The notes: a model not told the origin generated them from the letters alone. A stretch of DNA of 64,000 nucleotides from Methylomonas sp. (GCA_002928965.1 PERU01000003.1:97990-161989); one strand, 5' to 3'. Positions 19,483 through 30,253 are shown, numbered from the stretch's first letter. Translations and numbers: made by a program.

Positions 19483-22400
19483 CTAATTTGTGTATTTAAC
19501 TGCGACAGCATCGGCAGATAAAAATCGCCGTAATCGAATCAATAGTTCATCGCAGGGTCTTACGCGCCAATTCTCGCCTAATTGGGTTAGAACTTTTGCA
19601 ACATCGGATTGATATTCAATACTTACCGGGCATTGGCCTCCGCAAAACGGCCTGAGTATTTGCATCAGTTCTTCGACGAAGTTTTTGTGTGTCGAAGACC
19701 GAGTAACATTCCAGTTCAGATGAATACCTCGTGCAAACATTTCCCGAGCTTCGTCCATGCTATAGAGCTTTTCTGCGGTCATGCGCAGGCTGTTAGAAAA
19801 GTCATCTATGTTCAATGAGCCTTCCGCCACCAACAAGGTATCCTTGGATAATAAATCCCGATATTTATCAAATATGCCGCTGAACGCAGCCACTTCCAAG
19901 CGACCGGTACGATCATCTAATGTCGCAAACCCCATCATCTTGCCTTGCTTGGTTTGACGCGTTCGTATTTCAACGATTAATCCCGCTACCCGAGCTTCCA
20001 TTTTACCTTTGATGCGCCCTGCATCCGCTTCCAGACTACCCAACGTGCCATGAGTAAAATGCTTTAATTCTGGTAAGTATTCTGCTATTGGGTGGCCGGT
20101 CAGAAACAAACCTAAGGTTTGTTTTTCCGCTTCCAGCTTTTCCTTTTCTGTCCATGGCTCAACAACATTGGCATACGCTGGGGAGTCGCCATTATCAGAA
20201 TGGGCTTCGCTCAATCCAAATAAATCATTTTGCCCTGCCAAGGCCATTTTGCCGTGCTGCTCTGCCACCTTTAAAGCTGTGGTGAGCTCAGCTAAATGCG
20301 CGGCACGATTGGGGTCAATCGAATCCAAAGCCCCGGCCCTGATCAGGGCTTCCAATACACGTCGATTAACTTTGCGTAAATCCACACGCTGACATAAATC
20401 ATATAAACCTGCATAAGCACCATTGCTGTTGCGCTCTGTCAGCAAATCTTCAATGGCATTTTCACCAACGCCCTTGATTGCGCCTATCCCATATACGATA
20501 TGACCGTTATCATTAACCGTAAAACGACAGTCGGATATATTGATATCCGGCGGACACAGCTGAAGCTTCATTTCTCGACATTCATCGATAAGCACCACTA
20601 CCTTGTCGGTGTTATCCATATCCGAAGACATGACCGCTGCCATGAAAGCAGCGGGATAGTGTGCTTTCAACCATGCTGTTTGATAAGCGACCAGCGCATA
20701 GGCCGCCGAGTGCGATTTGTTGAAACCGTAACCGGCAAATTTTTCCATCAAATCGAACACATACGTGGCGATTTTTTCATCTACTTGATTAGCAATTGCA
20801 CCGGTGACGAATTTATCCCGTTCTTTGGCCATTTCCTCCGGCTTTTTCTTACCCATCGCCCGCCGCAACATATCAGCGCCGCCCAAGGTGTACATTGCCA
20901 GTTCCCGGGCGATTTGCATAACCTGTTCCTGATACAAAATTACGCCGTTGGTTGGCTTAAGTATCGGTTCCAATAAAGGATGAGCATATTCGGCTTTGGC
21001 GCCATGCTTGACGTTGATGTAATCATCCACCATCCCCGATTCCAAGGGACCTGGGCGGAACAATGCGACCAACGCAATGATGTCGTCGAAACAGTCAGGC
21101 TTCAACTTTTTGATCAAAGCTTTCATACCACTGGACTCTAGCTGGAAGACTGCTGTAGTCTGCGCATTTTTCAGCAACTCGTAGCTGGGTAGGTCATCGC
21201 GAGGGATTTGCGCAATATCGACCGGTGCCTCACCGCGTTGTGCTCGCTGACGATTGATGGTTTGCAAAGCCCAATCGATAATGGTTAGTGTTCTTAACCC
21301 CAAAAAGTCGAACTTAACCAAACCGACGGCTTCGACATCATCCTTGTCAAACTGCGTAACCAGATTGCCACCGCCCTGCTCACAATACAGCGGCGAAAAA
21401 TCGGTAAGTTTGGTGGGAGAGATGACTACACCACCTGCATGCTTGCCGGCGTTTCTGGAGATACCTTCCAATGAACGCGCCATGTCGATTAAGGACTTGA
21501 CTTCCTCTTCTGCATCGTACAAATCTTTGAGCTCAGGACTTTCCTTCAAGGCCTTTTCCAACGTCATGCCGATTTCAAACGGAATCAACTTGGCCAATCG
21601 ATCGACAAATCCATAAGCATGTCCCATGACTCGGCCAACGTCGCGTATCACCGCTTTGGCCGCCATGGAGCCATACGTAATGATTTGCGATACGTGATCG
21701 CGACCATAATGGCGCGCCACATAGTCAATGACCTCGTCGCGGCGCTCCATGCAAAAGTCGATATCAAAGTCAGGCATGGACACGCGTTCCGGGTTCAAGA
21801 ACCGCTCAAACAGCAAATCAAATTCGATCGGGTCCAGATCGGTGATTTTTAAAGCATAGGCAACCAATGAGCCTGCGCCGGAACCCCGCCCCGGGCCGAC
21901 AGGTATGGCATTATTTTTGGCCCATTGAATGAAGTCGGCCACGATCATGAAATAACCCGGAAAGCCCATTTGGGTAATCACGTTTAATTCGATTTCCAGC
22001 CGCTCATCATAGATTTTACGGTTTTCTGCAAAATTGCCTTTACCGATAGGTGAGTGTTGTTGCAACCGTTCTTCCAAACCTTGCCTTGAAGCCTGTTTGA
22101 AATAATCATCAAGCGTCATACCTTCAGGTACTGGAAAATCAGGCAGATAGTTTTCGCCCAAGGTCAATTCGACGTTACATCGACGGGCGATTTCGACAGA
22201 GTTTTCCAATGCTTCCGGAATATCGGCGAATAACGCCAACATTTCTTCTGCCGTGCGGAGGTATTGTTGATTGGTATAATTCTTTGGTCTGCGGCTGTCG
22301 TCCAGCACCCGACCTTGATTAATACAAACCCTGACTTCATGCGCGTCAAAATCCACTTTGCTGATAAAACGCACATCATTGGTAGCTACTACGGGTATGT

Positions 22401-22974
22401 CCAGTTCAGCGGCCAACTCAACTGCTAATTTGATGTATCGTTCTTCGTCAAACTTGCCAACCCGTTGTAATTCAATATAAAAACAATTCGGCAATAAATC
22501 TCGCCAATATTCTGCGCAGCGCTTGGCATGTTCGAGGTTTTCGGCTAACAATGCTTGGGCAATGTCACCTTCCATAGCACCTGACAAAGCAATCAGACCC
22601 GTATGGTTCTGTTGTATCCAGTCTTTTTGCAGCATAGGCACACCTTGATGCTGACCATGCTGATAGCCTTGAGAAATCAGTTCTGTCAGTGTGACATAAC
22701 CTTGCTTGGATCGAGCCAACAAGGTTAGCCGATAAGGCGTGGCCGGTTCTTCCGGATTGAATAACCATACATCGGCACCAACTATCGGCTTTATGCCTGC
22801 ACCTTGAGCGGCTTTATAAAACTTGACCAACGAAAACAGGTTGCTTTGTTCGGTAATCGCTGCTGCCGGCATGTTGTATTCGGTTAGCTTTTTTACCAGT
22901 GGCTTGATTCTGACTATGCCGTCTACCAGAGAAAACTCGGTGTGTATTCTTAGGTGTACAAACGCTGGATTCAT
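19483..22974 (-). CDS. dnaE: DNA polymerase III subunit alpha
   Basis: The 1163-residue replicative polymerase. The PHP domain is at the N-terminus ([18 protein letters not shown]). The catalytic region near residue 400 has [16 protein letters not shown] and [19 protein letters not shown], which holds the metal-binding aspartates. The fingers region has [13 protein letters not shown] and [18 protein letters not shown] helix-hairpin-helix segment, an OB domain ([28 protein letters not shown]) and the tau-binding tail complete it. Length matches E. coli DnaE (1160). It overlaps rnhB by ATGA, as in the usual lpx-rnhB-dnaE cluster. Confidence 0.98.
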   Translation of the reverse strand: MNPAFVHLRIHTEFSLVDGIVRIKPLVKKLTEYNMPAAAITEQSNLFSLVKFYKAAQGAGIKPIVGADVWLFNPEEPATPYRLTLLARSKQGYVTLTELISQGYQHGQHQGVPMLQKDWIQQNHTGLIALSGAMEGDIAQALLAENLEHAKRCAEYWRDLLPNCFYIELQRVGKFDEERYIKLAVELAAELDIPVVATNDVRFISKVDFDAHEVRVCINQGRVLDDSRRPKNYTNQQYLRTAEEMLALFADIPEALENSVEIARRCNVELTLGENYLPDFPVPEGMTLDDYFKQASRQGLEERLQQHSPIGKGNFAENRKIYDERLEIELNVITQMGFPGYFMIVADFIQWAKNNAIPVGPGRGSGAGSLVAYALKITDLDPIEFDLLFERFLNPERVSMPDFDIDFCMERRDEVIDYVARHYGRDHVSQIITYGSMAAKAVIRDVGRVMGHAYGFVDRLAKLIPFEIGMTLEKALKESPELKDLYDAEEEVKSLIDMARSLEGISRNAGKHAGGVVISPTKLTDFSPLYCEQGGGNLVTQFDKDDVEAVGLVKFDFLGLRTLTIIDWALQTINRQRAQRGEAPVDIAQIPRDDLPSYELLKNAQTTAVFQLESSGMKALIKKLKPDCFDDIIALVALFRPGPLESGMVDDYINVKHGAKAEYAHPLLEPILKPTNGVILYQEQVMQIARELAMYTLGGADMLRRAMGKKKPEEMAKERDKFVTGAIANQVDEKIATYVFDLMEKFAGYGFNKSHSAAYALVAYQTAWLKAHYPAAFMAAVMSSDMDNTDKVVVLIDECREMKLQLCPPDINISDCRFTVNDNGHIVYGIGAIKGVGENAIEDLLTERNSNGAYAGLYDLCQRVDLRKVNRRVLEALIRAGALDSIDPNRAAHLAELTTALKVAEQHGKMALAGQNDLFGLSEAHSDNGDSPAYANVVEPWTEKEKLEAEKQTLGLFLTGHPIAEYLPELKHFTHGTLGSLEADAGRIKGKMEARVAGLIVEIRTRQTKQGKMMGFATLDDRTGRLEVAAFSGIFDKYRDLLSKDTLLVAEGSLNIDDFSNSLRMTAEKLYSMDEAREMFARGIHLNWNVTRSSTHKNFVEELMQILRPFCGGQCPVSIEYQSDVAKVLTQLGENWRVRPCDELLIRLRRFLSADAVAVKYTN

Positions 22975-23570
22975 GACAAACCCATTAGGATTTTTTTGAT
23001 CGGAGCAAATGATTGGCGGTGCTGAGGAGTTGCGCCTAATTGCTGTAAAGCCTGCAAATGCAGGCGGGTGGGATAGCCTTTATGAACAGCAAACTGATAG
23101 CCTGGATAAAGCCTGTCCAACACCTGCATTTCCAGATCTCGGGAAACTTTAGCCAAGATAGATGCTGCGGAAATCTCCGCTACTAATAAATCGCCTTGCA
23201 CAATGGCTTCTGCAGGGCAATCCAGTATGGGCAAACGATTGCCATCCACTCTAACAAAGTCTGGGCGGGTGGTTAACTGCGAGTATGCTCGTTGCATGGC
23301 AACCAGTGTCGCTTGCAAGATGTTGATGCGATCGATTTCACTGGCTTCTGCACGACCTACTGCCCAGCAAATGGCCGTGGCTTTAATCTGTTCAGCTAAT
23401 AAAAGACGTTTTTTTTCGGATAATTTTTTGGAATCCGTCAAACCCTCAATTGGCTTGGCCGGGTCCAGAATAACTGCAGCAGCCATGACCGGGCCAACAA
23501 TGCAGCCACGCCCTACCTCGTCAATGCCTGCAATCAAGTGAGATTTATCGAAGGATGCCGCGGGTAACAT
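22971..23570 (-). CDS. rnhB: Ribonuclease HII
   Basis: A 199-residue type 2 RNase H that cleaves RNA in RNA/DNA hybrids and removes single ribonucleotides. The active-site motif is [22 protein letters not shown] near residue 14. Further conserved blocks are [17 protein letters not shown] and [13 protein letters not shown]. The N-terminus overlaps lpxA by 26 bases and no internal Met precedes the catalytic motif, so the start at 23570 is the best available. The 3' end overlaps dnaE by ATGA. Confidence 0.96.
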   Translation of the reverse strand: MLPAASFDKSHLIAGIDEVGRGCIVGPVMAAAVILDPAKPIEGLTDSKKLSEKKRLLLAEQIKATAICWAVGRAEASEIDRINILQATLVAMQRAYSQLTTRPDFVRVDGNRLPILDCPAEAIVQGDLLVAEISAASILAKVSRDLEMQVLDRLYPGYQFAVHKGYPTRLHLQALQQLGATPQHRQSFAPIKKILMGLS

Positions 23571-24315
23571 TGCGCAGAAAACTGACCATATTGGAAAGTT
23601 CGTTGCTCTCGCCGGCCATGCCTTCCATTTCTTCTATTGCATCTTCGAGACGCAAATTGTTTTTGTAGAGGATTTTGTATGCCTGACGAATCTGTCTGAT
23701 CACCTCAGGTGATTTGCCGTTACGTTCCATACCTACCGAGTTAATACCGTGCGGACGGGTCGGTCTACCACCCACCATCACAAATGGCGGAATATCCTGA
23801 GTAATGGCACTGCCCATAGCCGAAAAGCTGAATTCGCCGATTTGAGTAAACTGATGCACCAAGGTAAAACCACCCAGAATGGCATGATCACCCACATGCA
23901 CATGGCCAGCTATCGATGCACCATTCGCCATAATCACATGGTCGCCAATTTCACAATCGTGAGCCACATGGGTGTAGGCCATAAATAAGTTATCGTCGCC
24001 AATTTTGGTGACTCCTTGATCTTGCAAGGTGCCACGATGCATCGTGCAAAATTCACGGATTACATTGCGAGAGCCAATCTCCAAGCGAGTGATTTCGTCC
24101 GCGTATTTTTTATCCTGAGGATCTTCACCAATGGATGTAAATTGGTAGATGACATTATCCTTACCAATCGAAGTAGGTCCTTTGATCACCACATGCGGAC
24201 CAATTTCCGTTCCAGCTTCAATGTGAACATCGGGCCCTATAATGGAAAACGGACCTACTTTGACGTCTTCGGCCAATTCAGCTTTGGTGTTGATTACCGC
24301 CCGAGGATCAATCAT
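23545..24315 (-). CDS. lpxA: UDP-N-acetylglucosamine acyltransferase
   Basis: A 256-residue enzyme for the first step of lipid A synthesis, O-acylation of UDP-GlcNAc by acyl-ACP. The left-handed beta-helix is shown by hexapeptide repeats from residue 1 to about 190 ([19 protein letters not shown] and others). The catalytic histidine is in THVAHDC (His119, matching E. coli His125). LVHQFTQIG and the helical C-terminal domain follow. It starts directly after the fabZ stop. The usual partner lpxB does not follow; rnhB comes next. Confidence 0.97.
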   Translation of the reverse strand: MIDPRAVINTKAELAEDVKVGPFSIIGPDVHIEAGTEIGPHVVIKGPTSIGKDNVIYQFTSIGEDPQDKKYADEITRLEIGSRNVIREFCTMHRGTLQDQGVTKIGDDNLFMAYTHVAHDCEIGDHVIMANGASIAGHVHVGDHAILGGFTLVHQFTQIGEFSFSAMGSAITQDIPPFVMVGGRPTRPHGINSVGMERNGKSPEVIRQIRQAYKILYKNNLRLEDAIEEMEGMAGESNELSNMVSFLRNVTRGILR

Positions 24316-24762
24316 TTACTTCACCGCTACAGCGCACATGATTTGCGCACCAGCCGCCAAGTCGCCATTCACTTCAGCCCGGCACTCGAAAGACCACAAA
24401 TTACGTTTATGTTTTAAGTAACGAACATCAAGATGCAACTGATCACCGGGACCGACCTGACGTTTAAAGCGTGCGTTATCTATGCCAGCCAGAAAATAAG
24501 TATTGCTGCCATTTCCCAGCGATTCATCGGATTGTGAGGTTAGCAAAGCCGTTGCTTGCGCCAATGCCTCCATGATTAACACGCCTGGCATAATCGGCAT
24601 ATGCGGAAAATGTCCTTGAAAGAAAGGCTCGTTAAATGTGACGTTTTTTACACCCAATAATCGTATTCCAGGTTCACACTCGATAACCTTGTCAACCAAC
24701 AAAAAAGGATAGCGATGCGGAAGTAGCTGTTGAATTTGTAGTATATCGAGTTGATAGGTCAT
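24316..24762 (-). CDS. fabZ: 3-hydroxyacyl-ACP dehydratase FabZ
   Basis: A 148-residue hot-dog-fold dehydratase of fatty acid synthesis. Catalytic residues are His51 and Glu65 in GHFPHMPIMPGVLIMEALAQ, preceded by LLPHRYPFLLVDKV. It shares substrates with the lipid A enzymes, hence its place in this cluster. It abuts lpxA with no spacer. Upstream, where lpxD usually lies, there is only an 86-base gap with a hairpin before skp. Confidence 0.97.
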   Translation of the reverse strand: MTYQLDILQIQQLLPHRYPFLLVDKVIECEPGIRLLGVKNVTFNEPFFQGHFPHMPIMPGVLIMEALAQATALLTSQSDESLGNGSNTYFLAGIDNARFKRQVGPGDQLHLDVRYLKHKRNLWSFECRAEVNGDLAAGAQIMCAVAVK

Positions 24763-24786
24763 GTTGCAGTACAGAAAATTGAGTCA

Positions 24787-24812
24787 GGATGCCAACAATA
24801 ATATTGGCATCC
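24787..24812 (-). other. Perfect hairpin between skp and fabZ
   Basis: A 9-bp perfect inverted repeat GGATGCCAA / TTGGCATCC with an 8-base loop, in the 86-base gap between skp and fabZ. On the minus strand it is followed by TGACTCAATTTTC, only a weak T-rich stretch. It could attenuate, or mark an mRNA processing site. The gap is the position normally occupied by lpxD. Confidence 0.5.
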
Positions 24813-24848
24813 ATTTGGTATGGAGCCGAATCAATTTCGGACTAAAGA

Positions 24849-25349
24849 TTACTGCGACAATGTTTCCAGTTTTTGCTGTACACGGCTGGTAACGTCGATA
24901 GCGTCGTTGGCGTAGATTACGCCGTCAGTCAGCAATAAATCGAAGGATTCTTCTTTTGCGAGCGCTCTAACAGCCTCAACAATTCGCTTTTGCAGGTTGC
25001 CAAGTTCCTCATTTCTGCGCATATTGAAGTCTTCACTAAACTCTTGTTGAGCACGCACGGCATCGCGTTTTTTGTCGAGCAGGTCTTTTTCCATTCTGCT
25101 ACGTTCCTCTTCGCCCATCACTGCAGAATCTTTAGTCAAGCGATCCTCCATGCTTTTGATTTCTTTTTGCTGAGAAACCAGCGCTTTGTCACGAGGAGAA
25201 AATTCTGTTTCCAAGCGGGTTTTGGCTTTTGCTGCCTGAGGCGCTTTTTCCAATACCTTGGCTACATTTACAAAACCGATTTTCAGTTCTGCATGGCTTG
25301 CGCCGGCAACCAACATCAGCATTAAAAACAATGAAATTTTATTTTTCAT
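24849..25349 (-). CDS. skp: Skp/OmpH periplasmic chaperone
   Basis: A 166-residue periplasmic chaperone for unfolded outer-membrane proteins. The signal peptide is MKNKISLFLMLMLVAGASHA. The mature part starts ELKIGFVNVAKVLEKAPQ, then has two long charged helices (residues 45-120) that form the jellyfish-like tentacles, and a short beta end (FDLLLTDGVIYAN). The start at 25349 has GGAG upstream and opens the signal peptide cleanly. The upstream in-frame ATG (25361) sits directly on the ribosome site. It lies 85 bases downstream of bamA. Confidence 0.95.
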   Translation of the reverse strand: MKNKISLFLMLMLVAGASHAELKIGFVNVAKVLEKAPQAAKAKTRLETEFSPRDKALVSQQKEIKSMEDRLTKDSAVMGEEERSRMEKDLLDKKRDAVRAQQEFSEDFNMRRNEELGNLQKRIVEAVRALAKEESFDLLLTDGVIYANDAIDVTSRVQQKLETLSQ

Positions 25350-25434
25350 GAGTAGAACCATCTCCGGGTTAGATTTTGAAGGATTTAAAACGATCTGTAA
25401 GCTGAATTATAAGGCATAAACAACATAGCCCAAA

Positions 25435-27726
25435 CTAAAATCCTGAGCCAAAGGTAAATTGAAAATTCTGGATGTTATCTACATCACTCGCATTGAAGGG
25501 TTGAGCGACACTCACCGCGATAGCCCCGAAAGGGGAAAGCCATTGCCCCGATAATCCAGCCGAATAACGCATGTAGTCGAGGTTGAGCCCATTACTAATG
25601 CTGCCTGCGTCAACAAATGAACCAATCCGAACCGACTTTACTTCACTTAAAAAAGGCACAGGGAAAAATAATTCCGCTTTCCCCAAGACTTTGCTGGAAC
25701 CACCAAACGGTCGGGCAATCTGAGAAACATCTCGCGGCGTATCTCTGGGACCTACGGTATTATCTCTAAAGCCACGGATAGATGCCGAACCACCGCCGTA
25801 GTAATTTTCAAAGAACGGCAAACCATCGGTGCCGGCGTAGCCATCGCCATAAGCCAGTTCACCCAATAACCTGAAGGTAAAATCAGAGGATAAGTGGAAA
25901 TAATGCTCTTGTTTATAACCAATTTTGTAATATTCAAGATCGCTGCCCGGTACAGTTGCTAAAGCGGAAATCCGTTGTTGACCACCGCGGGTCGCGAATA
26001 CCGCTCTGTCCAGAGTATCATGAGACCACCCAAGCCCACCTGATAATGTCAGGAAGCTATCCCCATTGCCTCTTATAAAATCAACAACCTCTTGCGGGGA
26101 AAAGCTTGTGTCTCTGATTGTGGTGTTCTTCAGATCAAAGTCAAAACCCAGATTATCAAATTCATTCAGAGGAATACCAAAATTGACGCCGGCATTGGCC
26201 ACATCCGTGTTGTATCGGGAAATATTGGCTTGGAAACCATCGCGCGAGGTAAAGCCCAAATCATAGCCGAGACTGACACCGTCCAAAGTGAAATAAGGGT
26301 CGCGGTAACCTAAGTTATACCTGGTCAGTACACGGCTGTTATTAAAAGCGAAGTTAACGCGCTTGCCTGTTCCGAAGATGTTGTCTTGCGATACGTTGGT
26401 ATTAAAAATAACCCCTTGAACCTGCGAATAACCTACGCCAGCCTGTAAATTCCCTGAGGCTCTTTCCTTGATCGAATAATTCACATCAATTTGGTCGGCA
26501 GCGCCTACCACGGGAGGCGTTTCGACACCCACCTCTTCGAAATACCCCAAACGATCCAAGCGGGTTTTTGAACGTTCGATTTTGCTGCTAGCGGCCCAAC
26601 TGGATTCCATTTGGCGCATTTCTCGACGAATCACTTCATCACGGGTTTTGGTGTTGCCTTTGAAATTCACCCGGTGAACATAGACACGTTTGCCAGGGTC
26701 GACGAAAAAGGTCATGGCCACGCTTTTACTCTGTTCGTTAATTTCCGGCACCATATTAACGTTCGCAAAAGTATAACCTTCGTCACCCAGTCGATCGGAA
26801 ATGGCTTTAGAGGTTTCTGTGGCATTTTTTCGGGAAAAAATCTCGCCCGGACCCACTTTGACCAACTTAATTAATTCTTCAGGATCAACGACTAACTCAC
26901 CGGAAAGCTTAACTTTTTCCAAAGTATAAACATCACCTTCCTTCACGTTGATAGTAATGTAAATCTCTTTTTTATCGGCAGTAATGTCTACCTGAGTCGA
27001 TTCGATGGAAAAATTAATGTAGCCGCGATCTAAATAATAGGATCTGAGTTTTTCAAGGTCGGCAGACAGTTTTTGTTTTGAATATTGGTCGTCTTTGGAA
27101 TAAAACGATAGAAAGTTGGTGGTGCTGAGCTCAAAGTCTTTTTTTAAATCTTCGTTGCCGAAAGCTCTACTGCCAACAATATTGATTTGCTTGATTTTGG
27201 CGACACGACCTTCCGTAATGTCGATGTGAATGCCAACCCGATTTCGGGTCAATTCAGACACTTCAGTTTTGATTTTTAGCCCATATTTACCGTGACTGAA
27301 ATATTGGCGGCGTAATTCCTGCTCAACCTTATCCAGAATTTGTTTGTTGTAAACCTTGCCTTCGGATAAACCTATTTTTTTCAGCGCATCAGCTAAATCT
27401 TCTTTTTTGATGTCTTTGTTACCTTCAATGACAATCTTGGCAACAGATGGCCTCTCGACTACATTTACGACCAAAACGCCACCTTGACGCTCCAGGGTTA
27501 TATCCTTGAAGAATCCGGTATTAAACAGCGCCCTGATTGCCGCGCCCTGCTTGTCGTCAGAAAAGGTTTCACCAACGCTGACCGGCAAATAGTTAAAAAC
27601 CGTTCCTGCCGAAATCCGTTGCAAACCCCTAACCTGAATATCTTCAACTACAAAACTGCTTGCATAAGCAGTGTTGCTTGCCATCATACTCAGTATCAGT
27701 ATTTGAAGTAGCGGATTTTTCTTCAC
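25435..27726 (-). CDS. bamA: BamA, outer membrane protein assembly factor
   Basis: A 763-residue Omp85 protein, the core of the BAM complex that inserts beta-barrels. A signal peptide (residues 1-22) is followed by SSFVVEDIQVRGLQRI and five POTRA domains to about residue 420. The 16-strand barrel follows, with the conserved loop-6 motif IRGFRDNTVGPRD. The protein ends in FTFGSGF, with the terminal aromatic residue expected of outer-membrane barrels. Length is slightly under E. coli BamA (810). It heads the bamA-skp-fabZ-lpxA-rnhB-dnaE run. Its promoter should be in the AT-rich 27727-27930 gap. Confidence 0.98.
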   Translation of the reverse strand: MKKNPLLQILILSMMASNTAYASSFVVEDIQVRGLQRISAGTVFNYLPVSVGETFSDDKQGAAIRALFNTGFFKDITLERQGGVLVVNVVERPSVAKIVIEGNKDIKKEDLADALKKIGLSEGKVYNKQILDKVEQELRRQYFSHGKYGLKIKTEVSELTRNRVGIHIDITEGRVAKIKQINIVGSRAFGNEDLKKDFELSTTNFLSFYSKDDQYSKQKLSADLEKLRSYYLDRGYINFSIESTQVDITADKKEIYITINVKEGDVYTLEKVKLSGELVVDPEELIKLVKVGPGEIFSRKNATETSKAISDRLGDEGYTFANVNMVPEINEQSKSVAMTFFVDPGKRVYVHRVNFKGNTKTRDEVIRREMRQMESSWAASSKIERSKTRLDRLGYFEEVGVETPPVVGAADQIDVNYSIKERASGNLQAGVGYSQVQGVIFNTNVSQDNIFGTGKRVNFAFNNSRVLTRYNLGYRDPYFTLDGVSLGYDLGFTSRDGFQANISRYNTDVANAGVNFGIPLNEFDNLGFDFDLKNTTIRDTSFSPQEVVDFIRGNGDSFLTLSGGLGWSHDTLDRAVFATRGGQQRISALATVPGSDLEYYKIGYKQEHYFHLSSDFTFRLLGELAYGDGYAGTDGLPFFENYYGGGSASIRGFRDNTVGPRDTPRDVSQIARPFGGSSKVLGKAELFFPVPFLSEVKSVRIGSFVDAGSISNGLNLDYMRYSAGLSGQWLSPFGAIAVSVAQPFNASDVDNIQNFQFTFGSGF

Positions 27727-27930
27727 TCAATCAACCGTAATATTTAAACAGTTACGATTGTATCATGGGGTTTAATCATTCCAGCTCCTTGAAATAGCAA
27801 TTGAACGGAAAATTTGCATGAAAATTGCATTTCCTTTTTAGTTTCAAATGCAAATAACCACAATCCAAATTAAATAAAAGGAAAGTTTAATAAGTAATTG
27901 ATATTTAAATAATTCATTTGAATTAATAAA

Positions 27931-29217
27931 TCAGCCAAAGCTGTTTTTGATTAAATTCTGGTAGACCGATCGAGCATAACCGGCTTCAGACCTTGAGATT
28001 TGCTCTTCAAAGGCATGACTCACGCCACCCGCGCCCTCTACAGCGATGATTCGACGTTTTTCATCATCCAGTCTATAAACCCCCACCACCGAGATCCCCT
28101 GTTCCGGAGCAATCAAACTGTAACAGGTATTTATCCAATGTGGCTCAGACATGGGTTGCTGATGAATCAGATTGAATACAGCCATGGCGCAAGCTTTGGC
28201 TTGCGAATTGGCAGCAAAGGCGGATTTAGGCATCGGTGTAAACTGCGCAGCATCACCAATGACATGAATACAATCATCCTCAACCGACTGACTGGTAAGA
28301 GGATTTATATCACACCAGCCATGCGGGTTGGTCAAGCCAGCGTGCATAGCCAAATTGGCGGCCATTTGTGCAGGAATAATATTCAAAACATCTCCGGTAA
28401 AACGATCACCGAATTCACTGATTACAGTTTTACTGGCTTTGTGCAATTCGTTAATCGAGTTATCCGCAAGCGAATGCCATTCAATCAAGCTGTTTGCCGT
28501 TCCGTAGCCATAATTTGCCCGCCAACCTGCTTCAAATAAGCGTTGTTTCGAGAAACTGCGTTTAGAATCGAGAATAAGGATTTTGGCTCGCGGGTTATGT
28601 TGTTTTATCCAACAAGCCATCATGCTGGCTCGTTCATAAGGCCCGGGCGGACAACGATAAGGATCGGGCGGAGCGACGATTAACACCACACCACCTTGCG
28701 GCATGGCTTGTAATTGTTGCGCCAATATGCGTGTTTGAAGACCGGCTTGCCACGCATGAGGAAAAATAGCCGCTATTTCAGCCGAATAGCCGGCGATGGC
28801 ATCCCACTTGAAAGTAATGCCGGGAGACAAAATCAGTCGGTCATAGCCAATAGAATCTCCATTTGTCAATCTGATTTGACGGATATTTCGTTCTATAGTC
28901 GCTACTGATTGAGTGACCAGATCGATATCATATTGGACTTGCAGTGTGCGGTAATCGACGCTCAACTGCGTTAAATTCGTAATGCCTGCAAACAGCCAAT
29001 TACTCCCTGGACAAGTAACGTACTGTGTTTTGGGTTCTATCAAGGTTATTTTGAGATTGGCATCCAGCAAGCGTAAGGTTTTAGCTGCAGTTGCGCCGCC
29101 AAAACCACCGCCAATCACAACCACATGTGCTTTGGTATCTTTAACTTGAAAAGGTGCACAGCCGGTCAATAGAGCGCCGCCAGCTGCTGAAAATTTTAGA
29201 AAATGGCGTCTATCCAT
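27931..29217 (-). CDS. fccB: Flavocytochrome c sulfide dehydrogenase-like flavoprotein with Tat/lipoprotein signal
   Basis: A 428-residue FAD protein of the FccB family, which oxidises sulfide and passes electrons to a cytochrome c partner. The start at 29217 opens a twin-arginine signal (DRRHFLKFSAAGGALLTGC). Its lipobox LLTGC (Cys20) suggests a lipid-anchored protein, unlike the soluble Allochromatium form. The Rossmann motif VVVIGGGFGG lies at 33-41. Redox cysteines fit Cys189 in YRCPPGPYERAS and Cys302 in GWCDIN. HVIGDAAQFTPMPKSAFAANSQ follows. The monohaem cytochrome gene lies just upstream (11-base gap). The open frame to 29244 is not preferred because it would bury the Tat motif. Confidence 0.88.
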   Translation of the reverse strand: MDRRHFLKFSAAGGALLTGCAPFQVKDTKAHVVVIGGGFGGATAAKTLRLLDANLKITLIEPKTQYVTCPGSNWLFAGITNLTQLSVDYRTLQVQYDIDLVTQSVATIERNIRQIRLTNGDSIGYDRLILSPGITFKWDAIAGYSAEIAAIFPHAWQAGLQTRILAQQLQAMPQGGVVLIVAPPDPYRCPPGPYERASMMACWIKQHNPRAKILILDSKRSFSKQRLFEAGWRANYGYGTANSLIEWHSLADNSINELHKASKTVISEFGDRFTGDVLNIIPAQMAANLAMHAGLTNPHGWCDINPLTSQSVEDDCIHVIGDAAQFTPMPKSAFAANSQAKACAMAVFNLIHQQPMSEPHWINTCYSLIAPEQGISVVGVYRLDDEKRRIIAVEGAGGVSHAFEEQISRSEAGYARSVYQNLIKNSFG

Positions 29218-29228
29218 AACGACCAACT

Positions 29229-29507
29229 TTATTGAGACAACCAATCTGCAACTGCTTGTATTTCAGCATCGCTATAGCCTTTGGCAATCCGCGGCATCAA
29301 GGTTGCAAATCGTCTGTCATATTTAAAATCCAGCAAAGCCTGATGCAACTCCGCTGACGTCAAACCCGCCAAATCAGGAACCTCGCCTGATGATGAGTTT
29401 TTCTCAGAATCGTGGCAAATAAGACAATTCATCACCACGCTTTGCGGATTGAATTCTGCATGAACGGGTTGAGCTGTCATCAATAACCACATCAACAGCC
29501 AACGCAT
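29229..29507 (-). CDS. Small periplasmic monohaem cytochrome c
   Basis: A 92-residue class I c-type cytochrome. The signal peptide (residues 1-17, MRWLLMWLLMTAQPVHA) is followed by the haem site CLICH (Cys28, Cys31, His32). The distal ligand is probably Met71 in LMPRIAKGYSDAEIQAVADWL, a typical end for the soluble cytochrome subunit (FccA-like) of sulfide dehydrogenases. It lies directly upstream of the FccB-like flavoprotein gene and is the likely electron acceptor. Only one haem is present, as in single-domain FccA. Confidence 0.88.
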   Translation of the reverse strand: MRWLLMWLLMTAQPVHAEFNPQSVVMNCLICHDSEKNSSSGEVPDLAGLTSAELHQALLDFKYDRRFATLMPRIAKGYSDAEIQAVADWLSQ

Positions 29508-29512
29508 AAGGA

Positions 29513-30253
29513 TCAGGCATGCTGCTGCCGAAAGACTTCATACATCATCACCCCAGCGGCTACCGAGACATTCAGACTTTCCACCTGACCGGCCATGGGG
29601 ATTTTGACTAAAAAATCGCAATGCTGTCTGGTCAAGTGACGCATGCCTGTACCTTCGGTACCCATGACTATCGCCAACGGCATATCCAGCTTCAAATCAT
29701 AAAGGGTTTGCTCTGCGTCACCGGCCGTGCCCATGATCCAGATACCCTGCTCCTTAAGCCAACGCAATGTCCTGGCAAGATTGGTAATCTGATAGACGGG
29801 TACGGTTTCTGCCGCGCCGCTGGCCACTTTGCAAACCGTAGGCGTAATACCGACCGCATTGTCCTTGGTGACTATAATGCCATGTGCACCAACCGCATCG
29901 GCAGTCCGTAAACAGGCACCTAAATTATGTGGGTCCTGCACCTGATCCAGCACCAAATAAAATGCAGTTTCAGTTAAAGCCAACACATCGTCCTTCAAAC
30001 GATCTTCACCCAGCATGGCAGGCAATTCCACAGCAACGATAATGCCTTGATGATTTTTGCCGTCGGCCATGCGTTCCAGTTTTTTGCGTTCGGTTTTTTC
30101 CGGTGAAATTCCCAAAGCAAGCAACTCATCCACCAGTTGTTTCAGTCGGGCATCCTGGCGCTGACTATCCACCCAGGCTCGGTTAATTTTTTGCGGTGAA
30201 TAATCCAAGGCCGCTTGCACGGCATGAATGCCGAATAATTGGGTTGTATTCAT
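29513..30253 (-). CDS. rlmB: 23S rRNA (guanosine-2'-O-)-methyltransferase RlmB
   Basis: A 246-residue SPOUT methyltransferase that modifies G2251 of 23S rRNA in E. coli. The N-terminal substrate-binding domain begins MNTTQLFGIHAVQAAL. The trefoil-knot domain holds LDQVQDPHNLGACLRTADAVG (motif 1), IVMGTEGTGMRHL (motif 2) and IPMAGQVESLNVSVAAGVMMYE (motif 3). It overlaps the rnr stop by ATGA, the same rnr-rlmB order found in E. coli and relatives. Confidence 0.96.
   Translation of the reverse strand: MNTTQLFGIHAVQAALDYSPQKINRAWVDSQRQDARLKQLVDELLALGISPEKTERKKLERMADGKNHQGIIVAVELPAMLGEDRLKDDVLALTETAFYLVLDQVQDPHNLGACLRTADAVGAHGIIVTKDNAVGITPTVCKVASGAAETVPVYQITNLARTLRWLKEQGIWIMGTAGDAEQTLYDLKLDMPLAIVMGTEGTGMRHLTRQHCDFLVKIPMAGQVESLNVSVAAGVMMYEVFRQQHA

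Noticed and set aside
29217..29244. Nine extra codons at the fccB start
   Set aside because: They overlap the cytochrome gene and would bury the twin-arginine motif behind a non-signal sequence.
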